Below, piece by piece: positions 34,233 through 44,365 of a stretch of 64,000 bases of DNA. A model generated the notes under the pieces. It saw nothing but the letters and a program-made list of their open reading frames with translations. It did no database searches and was not told where the DNA came from. The translations under genes and the position numbers were made by a program. The stretch is from Actinomycetes bacterium (GTDB lineage Bacteria; Actinomycetota; Actinomycetes; Actinomycetales; Cellulomonadaceae). The stretch covers positions 1 to 64,000 of the forward strand of contig JAEWOA010000242.1 in NCBI GenBank assembly GCA_023461115.1, in the 5' to 3' direction. The first letter of the stretch is position 1, and each line of letters begins with the position of its first letter.

Positions 34233-35798
34233 ATGCTCACGAGGTTCCATCAGCGTGTCTCGCCGCGCGAGGAGCGCGGCAGCGTGCTCATGGCGGCGCT
34301 CGCAGTCGCGATCATCGGCGCGATGCTCGCGGTGCTCGTGGTGGCGAACGCGATCGTGACGGCGCGCTCCACGGGCGTCGACCGCGCGCGCACCAGCGAG
34401 GTCCACGGCGCCGAGGGTGTCGTGGACGCCGCGTTCCAGGAGCTGGAGAGCCGGACGCCGTGCGCTTGGCCCTCGACTGGCACGACGACCGTCGGCGCCG
34501 CGCCCTCGGCCGTCACCGGCGCGGCCAAGATCGCGTACTTCGACGCCACCGGCAAGGCGCTGACGTGCGCGAACGGGACGCTGACGGGCGGCGCGCCAGC
34601 GAGCGCGGTCATCACCGCGACCGCTACCTCCGGCGGCACCTCGCGCACGGTGCAGTCGAAGGTGCTGTTGACCCCCAACACGATCCAGGGTCGTGGCGCC
34701 GCCATCTACGCCGCGAACAGCATCTTGACCACCAACGCGTTCACGGTGGGCACCACCTTGCCGGACACGGGCGTCGACGTCTGGGTCAACGGTGGAAACG
34801 TCGACTGCAACTCGGGCGTGACGATCGACGGGAACCTGATCATCGCCGACGGAGGCGCCCAGTTCTCCGGGCAGTGCCACGTCAATGGCAATGTGTGGAG
34901 CAAGAAGGAGTTCCGTGTGAACTCCGCCCCGACGGGCGGCATCAAGGTCGTCGGTGGCTCGCTGTACGCCACCGCGAACGTCACGCTCGGCGACGGCTCG
35001 AAGATCGGGAAGGACGTGCTGGCGACAGGCACGATCTCGGGTTGGGGCACCTACACCGCGGGCGGCGCGATGCGCGCGGGTGTGAGCCCCCTCGCGCTCC
35101 CGCAGTACGTTCCGAAGCCGATGCCGGAGGTGTTCTACCGGCCGTCGGACTGGGTGGGCTTCGCCAACTCGGGGAACCGGTACGACGCCTACAAGGCCTG
35201 GGTGCTGCAGAACGCGGTCGACAACGGCGCGGAGACCTGGGCCCCGTCGCGGACGGCCTCAACGGACAAGTGCACCGTGCAGGGGGCCAGCTACGACCTC
35301 AAGGGCCCGTTGGTGAGCCCGTCGGTGCCCACGGTCTTCGACACCTTCAGCTGCAGCCAGACGCAGTTCACGAACGGGGTCACCCTGAAGCTGCGCTCCG
35401 ACCTGGTGATCTTCGCCAAGAGCTTCTACTCGACGGGGAACTTCCGGGTGACATCGGCGGACGGGCAGCCGCACAAGCTCTGGATCATCGTGCCCGACCA
35501 GGTCGCCAACGGCATCGCCCAGTGCACGGGCGGGATCGGCGACATCAAGGGAGACTCCGGCAGCCTCGCGGTCGCTCCGATCACGATCTTCATGTACACG
35601 CCGTGCACGATCGACACGAACAACGACACCAACCTCTCGGGCCAGCTCTACGGTGGCACCGTGAACCTCCGCAACGCCCTGACGGTGAACTACGTGCCGA
35701 TCGGCATCCCGGGCGTCGACCTGCCGTCCACCGAGCCGGCGACGGCGGCGGGGTACCGCGTGGACATCGTCTACAAGCGCGAGATCGGAACGCCCTGA
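34233..35798 (+). CDS. PilX-like protein with bactofilin-like repetitive strands
   Basis: A 521-residue protein. The N-terminus (basic, EERGSVLMAALAVAIIGAML as one membrane helix) is PilX-like and lacks the FTLIE motif. The middle (residues ~150-280) is a run of short strands (VTIDGNLIIADGGAQ, CHVNGNVWSKKEFRV, GGSLYATANVTLGDG) resembling a beta-helix as in polymer-forming proteins. The ATG at 34233 has AGGAG upstream; the ATG at 34218 overlaps the previous stop and is a possible alternative. Confidence 0.78.
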   Translation: MLTRFHQRVSPREERGSVLMAALAVAIIGAMLAVLVVANAIVTARSTGVDRARTSEVHGAEGVVDAAFQELESRTPCAWPSTGTTTVGAAPSAVTGAAKIAYFDATGKALTCANGTLTGGAPASAVITATATSGGTSRTVQSKVLLTPNTIQGRGAAIYAANSILTTNAFTVGTTLPDTGVDVWVNGGNVDCNSGVTIDGNLIIADGGAQFSGQCHVNGNVWSKKEFRVNSAPTGGIKVVGGSLYATANVTLGDGSKIGKDVLATGTISGWGTYTAGGAMRAGVSPLALPQYVPKPMPEVFYRPSDWVGFANSGNRYDAYKAWVLQNAVDNGAETWAPSRTASTDKCTVQGASYDLKGPLVSPSVPTVFDTFSCSQTQFTNGVTLKLRSDLVIFAKSFYSTGNFRVTSADGQPHKLWIIVPDQVANGIAQCTGGIGDIKGDSGSLAVAPITIFMYTPCTIDTNNDTNLSGQLYGGTVNLRNALTVNYVPIGIPGVDLPSTEPATAAGYRVDIVYKREIGTP

Positions 35799-35799
35799 C

Positions 35800-36597
35800 G
35801 TGACGGAGTTCCCGACGCCCGCGCTCGTCGCGGTTGCGGTGGTGGTCGGCCTGGTGATCGGCTCGTTCCTCAACGTGGTGGTGTGGCGGGTGCCGCGCGG
35901 CGAGTCCGTCGTGCGGCCCCCGTCGGCCTGCCCGGCGTGCGGCCACGAGATCCGGGCGCGCGACAACGTGCCCGTCGTGTCGTGGCTGCTCCTGCGCGGC
36001 AGGTGCCGGGACTGCTCTGCCCCGATCTCGGCGCGGTACCCGTTGGTCGAGGCGGGCACCGGGCTGCTGTTCGGCCTGACCGCGTGGTGGGCCGGGCCGA
36101 CGTGGGTGCTGCCGGCGTTGCTGTACCTCGCGGCGATCTCGGTGGCCCTCACGCTCATCGACCTCGACGTGCGCAAGCTGCCCAACGTGATCGTGCTCCC
36201 GGCCTATCCAGTGGCGGCGGCGCTGCTGGCGCTTGCGAGCTGGAACCCGGGTGGCGCGGCGGACTGGGGCGCGCTCATCCGGGCGTTGATCGGCTGCGCC
36301 GTGCTGTACGCCTTCTACTTCCTGCTGGTGTTCGTCTACCCGGCGGGCATGGGCTTCGGTGACGTCAAGCTCGCGGGGGTGCTCGGGCTGTACCTCGGCT
36401 GGTTCGGCTGGGGCGCACTCGTCGTCGGTGGGTTCGCGGCGTTCGTCTTCGGCGGCGTGTACTCGATCGGACTGCTTGTCCTGCGCCGTGCGGGGCGCAA
36501 GTCGGGAATCCCCTTCGGCCCGTGGATGCTCCTCGGCGCCGCTGCGGGGATCGTCTGGGGCGAGTCGCTTTGGTCGGCCTACCTCGGCTCCATCTGA
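35800..36597 (+). CDS. pilD: Type IV prepilin peptidase (A24 family)
   Basis: A 265-residue membrane aspartic protease that cleaves the Gly-Phe junction of prepilins and methylates the new N-terminus. The N-terminal zinc-binding CPACG...CRDC, catalytic aspartates in TLIDLDVRKLPN and GMGFGDVKLAG, and about seven to eight membrane helices are present. GTG start two bases after the PilX-like gene. Confidence 0.95.
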   Translation: MTEFPTPALVAVAVVVGLVIGSFLNVVVWRVPRGESVVRPPSACPACGHEIRARDNVPVVSWLLLRGRCRDCSAPISARYPLVEAGTGLLFGLTAWWAGPTWVLPALLYLAAISVALTLIDLDVRKLPNVIVLPAYPVAAALLALASWNPGGAADWGALIRALIGCAVLYAFYFLLVFVYPAGMGFGDVKLAGVLGLYLGWFGWGALVVGGFAAFVFGGVYSIGLLVLRRAGRKSGIPFGPWMLLGAAAGIVWGESLWSAYLGSI

Positions 36598-36717
36598 CGC
36601 TCGCCACTGGCGGGCGGGAACGCACCGGACGAATGGCGCCGACCTGCTCAAGTTGTGTCTGGCCCGTCCCGATACGACGAGAGAACTGCATGCCAGGCAC
36701 CACGCGAAGGGAATCCC

Positions 36718-37782
36718 GTGGCTAGCACACGTGTCATCGGGCTCGACATCGGAACGACCGCGGTACGTGCGGCCGAGCTCGAGTTCGGCGCCGGCGGACC
36801 CACCGGTAAGAACCCGCCCTCACTGGTGCGGTTCGGCGAGGTCGCGATCCCTCTCGGAGCCGTCCGCGACGGCGAGGTTGTCCAGCCGGAGACCGTCTCG
36901 AACGCCCTGCGCCAGCTCTGGGCACAGGCGAAGTTCCTGACCAAGGACGTCGTCATCGGAGTAGGCAACCAGCGTGTGCTCGTGCGCGAGCTCGACTTGC
37001 CGTGGATGCCGCTGCCGCAGATCCGCGAGTCGCTGCCATTCCAGGTGGGGGAGATGCTCCCCATGTCCACCGACGAGGCGCTGCTCGACTTCTACCCGAC
37101 GGCGGAGGTCGACGGCGACCAGGGCCGCGTGGCGCGTGGCATGCTCGTCGCGGCGCAGCGCGACACCGTGACGGCGAATGTCCTGGCCGTCGAGGGCGCG
37201 GGACTGCGGCCACAGATGGTCGACCTCAACGCGTTCGCGCTGATCCGCGCGCTGGCGCGCGGCGACCTCGCGCGCACGACCGCGGCGTTCGTCGACGTCG
37301 GCGCGACGATCACGACCGTGGTCATCGCCGACCGCGGTGTGCCGCGCCTCGTGCGGTCACTGCCCACAGGTGGCCAACACGCCACCAACGCGCTCGCCAC
37401 GGCGCGCGGTATCTCGGTGCCTGAGGCCGAGGCGCTCAAGCGCGAGGTCGGGATCGGCTACGCCGTCTCCTCTGACCGCCAGGACGCGGCCGAGGCGGTG
37501 GGGGGTGTGATGCGCGCGCTGATCGAGTCGGTACGCAACACGTTCGTCTACTACGCGGGCAACCACCCCGGCGCGGGCATCGAGATCGTCGTGCTGACGG
37601 GTGGCGGCTCGCACTTGCCGGGGCTCGGGCAGTACCTGTCGAGCGCGAGCCGGCTCCCGGCGACGCTCGGCGACCCGCTCGCCGGACTGCGGTCCGCCAA
37701 GGGCTCGCGGCGAGAGTCCCTCGCCGGGCGTGAGTCCGTCATCGCCCTGCCCATCGGCCTCGCGTATGGAGTCGCCGCATGA
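36718..37782 (+). CDS. pilM: Type IV pilus assembly protein PilM
   Basis: A 354-residue actin-like ATP-binding protein that recruits PilN and the ATPases on the cytoplasmic side. Actin-fold signatures are IGLDIGTTAVRAAEL near the start, AAFVDVGATITTVVI in the middle and IVVLTGGGSHLPGL near the end. The GTG at 36718 follows GAAGGGA. The 120-base gap before it may contain a promoter but none stands out. The stop overlaps pilN (ATGA). Confidence 0.93.
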   Translation: MASTRVIGLDIGTTAVRAAELEFGAGGPTGKNPPSLVRFGEVAIPLGAVRDGEVVQPETVSNALRQLWAQAKFLTKDVVIGVGNQRVLVRELDLPWMPLPQIRESLPFQVGEMLPMSTDEALLDFYPTAEVDGDQGRVARGMLVAAQRDTVTANVLAVEGAGLRPQMVDLNAFALIRALARGDLARTTAAFVDVGATITTVVIADRGVPRLVRSLPTGGQHATNALATARGISVPEAEALKREVGIGYAVSSDRQDAAEAVGGVMRALIESVRNTFVYYAGNHPGAGIEIVVLTGGGSHLPGLGQYLSSASRLPATLGDPLAGLRSAKGSRRESLAGRESVIALPIGLAYGVAA

Positions 37783-38555
37783 CCGCTCTGCTGGAACGTC
37801 CACGTCCGCGCACCAAGTCTGCGGGCCAATCGCTTCTCAACGCCGGGCTACCACAGGTCAACCTCCTGCCACCCGAGGTCAACGCCGCGCGCGGCCTGCG
37901 TCGCCTGAAGCGCATGCTCGCGTTCGTGCTGTTGGGCGTCGTGGGCGTCTGCGCGCTGATGGTCGTCTACGGGCTGTTCGACGGCCAGACCGCCAAGGGC
38001 GACCTCGCGCGCGCCGAGGAGGACGCGCGCGGCCTGCAGCGTCAGCTCGCAGAGCCGAAGTACGCCGAGGTCCCGAAGGTCATGGATGCGCTCGACGGCA
38101 TCGCCGACGCGCGTCCCAAGGCCATGGCCACCGACGTCTCGTGGTCGGAGTATGTCGACGCCATCGCCGCGGTGCTGCCCAAGGGCGCCAGCATCGACGA
38201 CTTCTCGGTGACGTACGCGACGCCGATGTCGGGCGTCGGCGACCCCGCCGACCCGTTGCAGGCCCCGAGCCTCGGGCAGATCGCCTTCACCGGGCGTTCG
38301 GTCACCGTCCCCGACACCGCCGCTTGGATCGTCGCGCTGAACTCGATCCACGGCTTCAACGACGCGTGGGTGGCGTCAGCCGCGGTCACGGGCGACCAGG
38401 AGAGCGGCGAGTACTACAGATTCTCCTCGACCGTCCAGGTCTCGAGACTTGCCCTCACGCACCGATTCGACGACGCGAAGGCTGACGGCACGAAGAAGTC
38501 GGACGACGCGGCGAGCTCCGACGACGCGGCGGCCGCCGGAAAGACGGAGGACTGA
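37779..38555 (+). CDS. pilN: Type IV pilus assembly protein PilN
   Basis: A 258-residue bitopic protein. The PilM-binding motif QVNLLPPEVN (residues ~26-35) precedes one membrane helix (MLAFVLLGVVGVCALMVVYG), then a coiled-coil-like segment and an extracytoplasmic ferredoxin-like domain. The C-terminus is an Asp/Ala/Lys low-complexity tail not found in typical PilN. Confidence 0.9.
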   Translation: MTALLERPRPRTKSAGQSLLNAGLPQVNLLPPEVNAARGLRRLKRMLAFVLLGVVGVCALMVVYGLFDGQTAKGDLARAEEDARGLQRQLAEPKYAEVPKVMDALDGIADARPKAMATDVSWSEYVDAIAAVLPKGASIDDFSVTYATPMSGVGDPADPLQAPSLGQIAFTGRSVTVPDTAAWIVALNSIHGFNDAWVASAAVTGDQESGEYYRFSSTVQVSRLALTHRFDDAKADGTKKSDDAASSDDAAAAGKTED

Positions 38556-38556
38556 C

Positions 38557-39363
38557 GTGATCGGGAGCAAGAAGAGCACCTGGGTCGGCGGCACCGCGTT
38601 CATCGCTGTCGTGCTGCTTGCGGCGACGTGGTTCGTATTGGTCTCGCCCGCGCTGGCGCAGGCTGCCGAGACGCGTGACCAGGCGGAACAGGCGGAAGCG
38701 TTCAACGGGCTGCTCGACCAGCGGCTGAAGAAGCTGAAGGCGAACTTCGCGAAGCTGGACGAACTCAAGCAGGAGCTCGCGACGGACCAGAAGGAGATCC
38801 CGCCGACGGCAGGCCTCGACACCTACCTCGAGGGTCTGGACGCGGTCGCCGTCAAGCACAAGGTCACCATCACGTCGCTGACTGCGGGGGTCCCCGAGGC
38901 GGTCAAGCTCCAGCCGCTCGAGAAGGTGGCGAAGGCTCCGGCGCCCGAGTCGTCCGAGGGATCGGACGACAAGGGCGCGAAGGAGTCGGACCCCGCCGCC
39001 GACGCCGCCAAGAAGGAAGCGGAGGCGAAGCTCAAGGTTCCGACCGGTTTCACCGCGATCCCGGTCTCGGTGACCGTGCTCGGCTCCTACCGGGACACGA
39101 TGGCGTTCCTCGACGAGATCCAGAAGGTGGCGCCACGACTCTTCCTCGTCTCGGCGTTGCAGGGCACGTCCCAGAGCGAGTCCGATGAGGGAAGCGGCAA
39201 GCCTGCGACGAAGCCGGGCGACCAGAACCTGGTGATCACGGGCTACATCTTCGCGCTGCCGGACCAGTTGACCCTCCGCGAGCCCGACCCCAACGCGACG
39301 GCCGCCCCGCTCCCGAAGCCGGGCAAGGGCGTCAACCCGCTGGTCCCCGTGACGGGCGACTGA
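38557..39363 (+). CDS. pilO: Type IV pilus assembly protein PilO
   Basis: A 268-residue bitopic protein with an N-terminal membrane helix (FIAVVLLAATWFVLVSPALA), a coiled coil (residues ~30-75) and a C-terminal PilO-like domain (VTVLGSYRDTMAFLDEIQKV). A charged insert rich in Ser/Asp/Lys/Glu lies near 130-160. The GTG at 38557 follows GGAGG. Last gene of the pilus locus; no PilP or PilQ follows, as expected for a single-membrane bacterium. Confidence 0.9.
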   Translation: MIGSKKSTWVGGTAFIAVVLLAATWFVLVSPALAQAAETRDQAEQAEAFNGLLDQRLKKLKANFAKLDELKQELATDQKEIPPTAGLDTYLEGLDAVAVKHKVTITSLTAGVPEAVKLQPLEKVAKAPAPESSEGSDDKGAKESDPAADAAKKEAEAKLKVPTGFTAIPVSVTVLGSYRDTMAFLDEIQKVAPRLFLVSALQGTSQSESDEGSGKPATKPGDQNLVITGYIFALPDQLTLREPDPNATAAPLPKPGKGVNPLVPVTGD

Positions 39364-39380
39364 GCACGAGCCCACGGCAC

Positions 39381-39422
39381 GACGGGCGCCCACGGTGTGA
39401 TCCCACACCGAGGGCGCCCGTC
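39381..39422 (+). terminator. Terminator of the pilus locus
   Basis: An 11-base stem GACGGGCGCCC/GGGCGCCCGTC, one A-A mismatch, then a 7-base stem CGGTGTG/CACACCG and an ATCC loop. It lies between pilO and aroC. Confidence 0.82.
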
Positions 39423-39443
39423 GTCGCATGAAAGGATCGCGGC

Positions 39444-40634
39444 ATGCTGCGTTGGTTGACCGCGGGGGAGTCGCACGGCCCCGCTCTCGTCGGGATCCTC
39501 GAGGGCCTTCCGGCCGGGGTGGAGGTCCGCACCCAGGACGTCCAGGACGCGCTCGCGCGTCGGCGCCTCGGGTACGGGCGCGGGGCCCGCATGAAGTTCG
39601 AGCAGGACGAGGTCCGGGTGCTCGGGGGCCTGCGGCACGGCGTCTCGCAAGGCGGGCCGCTGGCGATCGAGGTGGGCAACACCGAGTGGCCCAAGTGGGT
39701 CGAGGTCATGTCAGCCGACCCGGTCGACGACCCGAGCGTGCTCGAGCGTGCGCGCAACGCGCCGCTCACACGGCCACGCCCTGGGCACGCGGACCTCGTC
39801 GGGATGCGCAAGTACGCGTTCGACGACGCGCGGCCGGTCCTGGAGCGCGCGTCGGCTCGCGAGACCGCGACGCGCGTGGCCCTCGGCGTCGTCGCCGCCA
39901 AGCTCCTCGAGCAGGCCGCGGGGATCCGGTTGGTCTCGCACGTCGTCGGGATCGGCCCGGTGGCGGTGCCGGACGACGCGGCGCTTCCGACGCCCGACGA
40001 CGTCGCGGCGCTCGACGCCGACCCGGTGCGTTGCTTCGACGCGGCGTCGTCGGCCGCGATGGTCGCGGAGATCGACGAGTGCCACAAGGATGGCGACACG
40101 CTCGGCGGAGTGGTCGAGGTGCTCGCGTACGGCGTGCCGAGCGGGCTCGGCTCGTACGTGCACGCCGACCGGCGCCTCGACGCGCGGCTGGCCGGCGCGC
40201 TCATGGGTATCCAGGCGATCAAGGGCGTGGAGGTCGGCGACGGCTTCCGCACCGCGCAGCGCCGGGGCTCGCAGGCGCACGACGAGATCGAGCGCGACGC
40301 CGACGGCCGCATCCTGCGGCGGACGAACCGCGCGGGCGGGCTCGAGGGCGGCATGACGAACGGCGAGGTCCTGCGCGTGCGCGCGGCCATGAAGCCGATC
40401 TCGACCGTGCCGCGCGCGCTCGCGACGGTCGACACCCGCACCGGCGAGCCTGCCAAGGCCCAACACCAGCGTTCCGACGTGTGCGCAGTGCCGCCCGCGG
40501 CGGTGGTCGCCGAGGCGATGGTGGCGCTCGTCCTGGCGGACGCGCTCCTGGAGAAGACCGGCGGCGACTCGGTCGACGAGGTGCGCCGCAACCTGGCGGC
40601 CTACCTGGACGCGGTGCCGGACCTGCTCCGCTGA
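39444..40634 (+). CDS. aroC: Chorismate synthase
   Basis: A 396-residue FMN-dependent enzyme, the last step of the shikimate pathway (EPSP to chorismate). Signatures: [20 protein letters not shown] at the N-terminus, [20 protein letters not shown] and the C-terminal segment [20 protein letters not shown]. The ATG follows AAAGGA. First gene of the aroC-aroK-aroB group that feeds chorismate to folate (pabB) and aromatic amino acids. Confidence 0.97.
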   Translation: MLRWLTAGESHGPALVGILEGLPAGVEVRTQDVQDALARRRLGYGRGARMKFEQDEVRVLGGLRHGVSQGGPLAIEVGNTEWPKWVEVMSADPVDDPSVLERARNAPLTRPRPGHADLVGMRKYAFDDARPVLERASARETATRVALGVVAAKLLEQAAGIRLVSHVVGIGPVAVPDDAALPTPDDVAALDADPVRCFDAASSAAMVAEIDECHKDGDTLGGVVEVLAYGVPSGLGSYVHADRRLDARLAGALMGIQAIKGVEVGDGFRTAQRRGSQAHDEIERDADGRILRRTNRAGGLEGGMTNGEVLRVRAAMKPISTVPRALATVDTRTGEPAKAQHQRSDVCAVPPAAVVAEAMVALVLADALLEKTGGDSVDEVRRNLAAYLDAVPDLLR

Positions 40635-40638
40635 CGAC

Positions 40639-40644
40639 TACCCT
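40639..40644 (+). promoter_or_regulatory. -10 box of aroK (leaderless)
   Basis: TACCCT lies five bases after the aroC stop and ends 7 bases before the GTG at 40652; no ribosome binding site is present. It suggests aroK also has its own leaderless transcript. Confidence 0.45.
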
Positions 40645-40651
40645 CGCCTGC

Positions 40652-41227
40652 GTGCACCACAGTGAACTGCCCGGCCCCCAGATCGTCCTGATCGGCCCGC
40701 CCGGCTCCGGCAAGACGACCGTCGGCGGCGCGCTCGCCGAGCGGTGGCATTCGGCGCTGCGGGACACCGACGCGGACGTCGAGGCGACCGCGGGCAAGCC
40801 CATCAGCGAGATCTTCGTCGACGACGGCGAGCCGGCGTTCCGCGCGCTCGAGCGCGTCGCGGTGGCGCGCGCGGTCGCCGATCACGACGGCGTGGTCGCG
40901 TTGGGCGGCGGCGCGGTGCTCGACGAGGAGACGCAGTCGCTGCTCGCCAACTACCGGCAGTCCGGGGGCGTCGTCGTCTTTCTGGACGTCACGCTCGCGC
41001 ATGCGGCTCCGCGCGTCGGCCTCAACCAGTCGCGTCCGCTGCTGCTCGGCAACCCGCGGGCTCGGTGGCAGGCGCTCATGGAGGCCCGGCGGCCGATCTA
41101 CGAGCGCGTCTCGACCGTCCGGGTGCTGACGGACGGCATGCGGCCCGCGGACGTGGCGCAGGCGATCGAGGACGGCTTGGCGACGTGGCGGCTCGCGGCG
41201 GCCCACGCACACGAGGAGGACGCATGA
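40652..41227 (+). CDS. aroK: Shikimate kinase
   Basis: A 191-residue P-loop kinase that phosphorylates shikimate at the 3-hydroxyl. Walker [10 protein letters not shown], the shikimate-binding DTDADVE and the [10 protein letters not shown] loop are present, plus the lid arginine in [12 protein letters not shown]. The GTG at 40652 is set by the leaderless -10 box and gives a normal length. It overlaps aroB by four bases (ATGA). Confidence 0.94.
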   Translation: MHHSELPGPQIVLIGPPGSGKTTVGGALAERWHSALRDTDADVEATAGKPISEIFVDDGEPAFRALERVAVARAVADHDGVVALGGGAVLDEETQSLLANYRQSGGVVVFLDVTLAHAAPRVGLNQSRPLLLGNPRARWQALMEARRPIYERVSTVRVLTDGMRPADVAQAIEDGLATWRLAAAHAHEEDA

Positions 41228-42345
41228 GCACGCGACGACGGGTTCCAGTGCAGGGCGCGCTGCCCTACGACGTCCTGATCGGCCGCAACCTGCTGGGCGA
41301 GCTCGCGGGGATCCTCGGCGGCAACGTGCGCCGCGTCCTCGTCGTGCACCCTGCGGCGCTCGCGACGACGGCCGACGCGATCCTCGAGGACCTGCGGGCC
41401 GGTGGCTACGAGGCGTTCGGCGCCGAGGTGCCCGACGCCGAGGAGGCCAAGACCGCGCAGGTGGCGGCCTTCTGCTGGGGTGTGCTCGGCCAGGCCGACT
41501 TCACGCGCACCGACGCGATCGTCACGGTCGGCGGCGGCGCGACCACCGACCTCGGCGGATTCGTCGCCGCGACCTGGCTGCGCGGGATCCGCGTGGTCCA
41601 CGTCCCGACGACGGTCCTGGCGATGGTCGACGCCGCGGTCGGCGGCAAGACCGGCATCAACACGGCCGAGGGGAAGAACCTCGTCGGCGCATTCCACCCG
41701 CCGGCGGGCGTGCTGTGCGACCTCGCGGCCCTGGAGTCCATGAGCCGCCACGACTTCGTCGCGGGCCTGGCGGAGATCGTCAAGTGCGGCTTCATCGCCG
41801 ACCCGCGGATCCTGGAGCTCGTCGAGGGCAACATCGAGCTGCTGCAGGACCCGGTGGCCGCGGCGCGGTCGGGCGTGCTGCTCGAGCTCGTCGAGCGTGC
41901 CGTCGTGGTCAAGGCGAAGGTCGTGGGGGAGGACCTGCGCGAGGCCGGGCTGCGCGAGATCCTCAACTACGGCCACACGTTCGGGCACGCGATCGAGCAC
42001 GTCGAGCGCTACCAGTGGCGGCACGGCGCCGCGGTCTCGGTGGGCATGGTGTTCGCCGCCGAGCTGGCCCGCTTGGCGGGGCGGCTCGACGAGGGCGTCG
42101 TCGCCCGCCACCGCGCGATCCTGACCGCCTTGGGCCTCCCGACGACCTACCGGGGCGACCGCTGGGAACGGCTGCTGACCGCGATGCGGCGCGACAAGAA
42201 GTCGCGCGGCGACGTCCTGCGCTTCGTCGTGCTCGACGGTGTCGGCCGCGTCTCGCGGCTCGAGGGCCCGGACCCGACGCTGCTCGTCGCGGCGTACGCG
42301 GAGGTCTCGTCCGACGCGCCGAACGCCAGCGTCGTCACGCTGTAG
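41224..42345 (+). CDS. aroB: 3-dehydroquinate synthase
   Basis: A 373-residue NAD- and metal-dependent enzyme converting DAHP to 3-dehydroquinate. NAD loop [39 protein letters not shown], and metal ligands in AEIVKCG and [12 protein letters not shown]. Its last 11 bases overlap the 3' end of the convergent membrane-protein gene. Confidence 0.96.
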   Translation: MSTRRRVPVQGALPYDVLIGRNLLGELAGILGGNVRRVLVVHPAALATTADAILEDLRAGGYEAFGAEVPDAEEAKTAQVAAFCWGVLGQADFTRTDAIVTVGGGATTDLGGFVAATWLRGIRVVHVPTTVLAMVDAAVGGKTGINTAEGKNLVGAFHPPAGVLCDLAALESMSRHDFVAGLAEIVKCGFIADPRILELVEGNIELLQDPVAAARSGVLLELVERAVVVKAKVVGEDLREAGLREILNYGHTFGHAIEHVERYQWRHGAAVSVGMVFAAELARLAGRLDEGVVARHRAILTALGLPTTYRGDRWERLLTAMRRDKKSRGDVLRFVVLDGVGRVSRLEGPDPTLLVAAYAEVSSDAPNASVVTL

Positions 42346-44275
42346 CGGCGCACTCCGGCAGTCGGTAGATCGCGGCCGGGCCTGCGCGGCCGATCAGGGT
42401 CGCGCCGGCGGGCACGCGTGTCAGGTTGGGCATGATCGGGCTCGCGCGCACGGGCGTGGGGTCGATGTACACGTACGCGACGTCGAGCCGCCGCGCGGCA
42501 GCGCACACCTGCGGATCGGCCAGCAGATCGCCGAGGCGCCTCCCGAGCAGCTCGACATCGGCGCTCGGTGTGGGGAACGACGAGCGCGGCACCACCGGGA
42601 CACCGGCGAGCCCGAACAGCGTGAGGCCGCCTGAGAGCGGGCTGCTCAGGACCGCGCCCTCGGTCAAGCGGGGAGCCAGGCGCCGCAGCGCGAGCGCCTC
42701 CTCGATGGTCGCCTGGGACGGCTGGCCCGGGACGCCCTGAAAGGTCGTCGCCGAGTCGTGCGCGAGCCCGAGCGGGCCAGGCGCCGCGGTGAGGGCGACC
42801 GCGAGTGCGCCGAGGATCGCGGCGGCGCGCGGGGTCGTCGGCACTCGCGGCCGGCTGCGCGCGAGGGCGCGCAGGAGCGCGCGGGGAGCGGTGGCGAGCG
42901 CGAGCGCGGCGAACGGGATCATCGCGGCCGCGAGCGGTGACGCGATGCGGCGGGCCTCGCCGTACCACGGCGCCTTGAACAGGTCGAGGGCCTCGGCAGG
43001 CGTGGACATCGCCGCGTAGAGCACCACGAGCGCGCCGAGCGCGAGCATGAGGTCGCGAGGGTTGCGCAGCGTGCGGGCCAGGAACAGTCCGCCGGCCGCG
43101 CACGCGACCACGAGGTAGCCCGCGTGGGCGCCGAGCGTGCCGACCTGCCCCGAGAGCAGGTCCAGCACGGCCATTGCGGGCGACGGCGTGGTGAACTCCC
43201 ACGCGACCAGGCCACGGCGCAGCAGCGCTGTCGCGGCGATCGCGAAGGCTGCCGCTGCGGCGGCGGCGCTTCCGAGCAGGACGAGTCTGCCGCGCGCAGT
43301 CCGCGTCGCGCGTCGCGCTGCGGGGGCCAGGCGCACCGCGGCAACCGGCGCCACGGCCACCAGCAGCGTGAAGGCGGTGTTGGGGTGGGTCAGGGCGCAC
43401 CCGACGAACGCGCCGGCCGCGAGGATGGCTGCGCGCGCGCTCGGACGGCGTGCCGCCACGAGGATCAGCGCCAACGCGCCCGGCACGAGCGCGTTGGCGA
43501 CCGCGTTCGGGACGATGCCGCCGGGCGCCAGCCCGAGGGTCGCCGGCACGCCGATCCCGACACCGCTGAGCGCCGCCGCCCACAGGTGCGCACGTGGGCG
43601 GCCGGGCAGCGCGGTCTGCGCGAGCAACGTCACGCCACACGTCCACGCGACCGTGGCGAGCACGAGGAACGCGACCGTGAAGACGACGCCATGGTCGGGC
43701 CACCCGATCAGCGCGACCATCGCGTGCCACGCGGCCGCGTCGAACGAGCCTGCGGAGCCGTCGAGCGTATTGACGGCTCCGCCGTGGAGGGACGAGGCGT
43801 GTCCGGTGCTGCGGATGAGCGCGACCGAGTTGAGATGGCCCGCCACGTCGTAGCCGCTGAAGACCGCGCGCGGATCGCGTAGCCCGATGACCAACGGCAC
43901 GAGCTGCAGGCCGATACCGCCGAGCACCGCAAGGACGAGCCTGCGCGCGTGGTAGCCCGGGGCGTCGAGCAGCCGCGCCGCGGCTGGCCGTCGTCGGGCC
44001 GCCGCGATCGAGCCGGCGAGGACGACGAGGCCGAAGGTCGCCACGGAGGCGAGCTGCCACGGCACGTGGACCGCCTCCGCAGCGATGGACACCAGGCCCG
44101 CGAGCGCGAGCGTGAGGCTCGGCGCGACCGCGCCGACGACCAGCCAGGACGGCCGGGCGCGCAGGCTGACGAGGACCGCGAGCCCGGGCGACCAGAAGAC
44201 CGCTGCGACGGCGAGGGCCGCTGCGCACGCGAGAGCCCAAGCCACACCTGTTCGTCGGCGCGGCGGCCTCGCCAC
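42335..44275 (-). CDS. Large polytopic membrane protein (DUF6541-like)
   Basis: About 646 residues with 13 or more hydrophobic helices over the first ~470 residues and a soluble C-terminal region. The layout ([17 protein letters not shown] loop after the N-terminal helices, a conserved-looking ALTHPNTAF segment, and the C-terminal tail [10 protein letters not shown]) resembles actinobacterial DUF6541 proteins, some of which look like glycosyltransferase-C-type membrane enzymes; the assignment is from memory. The start is uncertain: the GTG at 44275 precedes the first helix, with a weak ribosome site. It is encoded against the aro genes. Confidence 0.75.
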   Translation of the reverse strand: MARPPRRRTGVAWALACAAALAVAAVFWSPGLAVLVSLRARPSWLVVGAVAPSLTLALAGLVSIAAEAVHVPWQLASVATFGLVVLAGSIAAARRRPAAARLLDAPGYHARRLVLAVLGGIGLQLVPLVIGLRDPRAVFSGYDVAGHLNSVALIRSTGHASSLHGGAVNTLDGSAGSFDAAAWHAMVALIGWPDHGVVFTVAFLVLATVAWTCGVTLLAQTALPGRPRAHLWAAALSGVGIGVPATLGLAPGGIVPNAVANALVPGALALILVAARRPSARAAILAAGAFVGCALTHPNTAFTLLVAVAPVAAVRLAPAARRATRTARGRLVLLGSAAAAAAAFAIAATALLRRGLVAWEFTTPSPAMAVLDLLSGQVGTLGAHAGYLVVACAAGGLFLARTLRNPRDLMLALGALVVLYAAMSTPAEALDLFKAPWYGEARRIASPLAAAMIPFAALALATAPRALLRALARSRPRVPTTPRAAAILGALAVALTAAPGPLGLAHDSATTFQGVPGQPSQATIEEALALRRLAPRLTEGAVLSSPLSGGLTLFGLAGVPVVPRSSFPTPSADVELLGRRLGDLLADPQVCAAARRLDVAYVYIDPTPVRASPIMPNLTRVPAGATLIGRAGPAAIYRLPECAATA

Positions 44276-44353
44276 TTGAGCGTTCCCGACGGCGTCGTCG
44301 CCCGACGACCCGGGCGCGCGGGCTGCCTCCCGACCGGTGCGGCAGGGCTCCTC

Positions 44354-44359
44354 TAGGCT
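44354..44359 (+). promoter_or_regulatory. -10 box of aroQ (leaderless)
   Basis: TAGGCT ends 6 bases before the ATG at 44366; no ribosome binding site. Confidence 0.45.
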
Positions 44360-44365
44360 GCGGCC

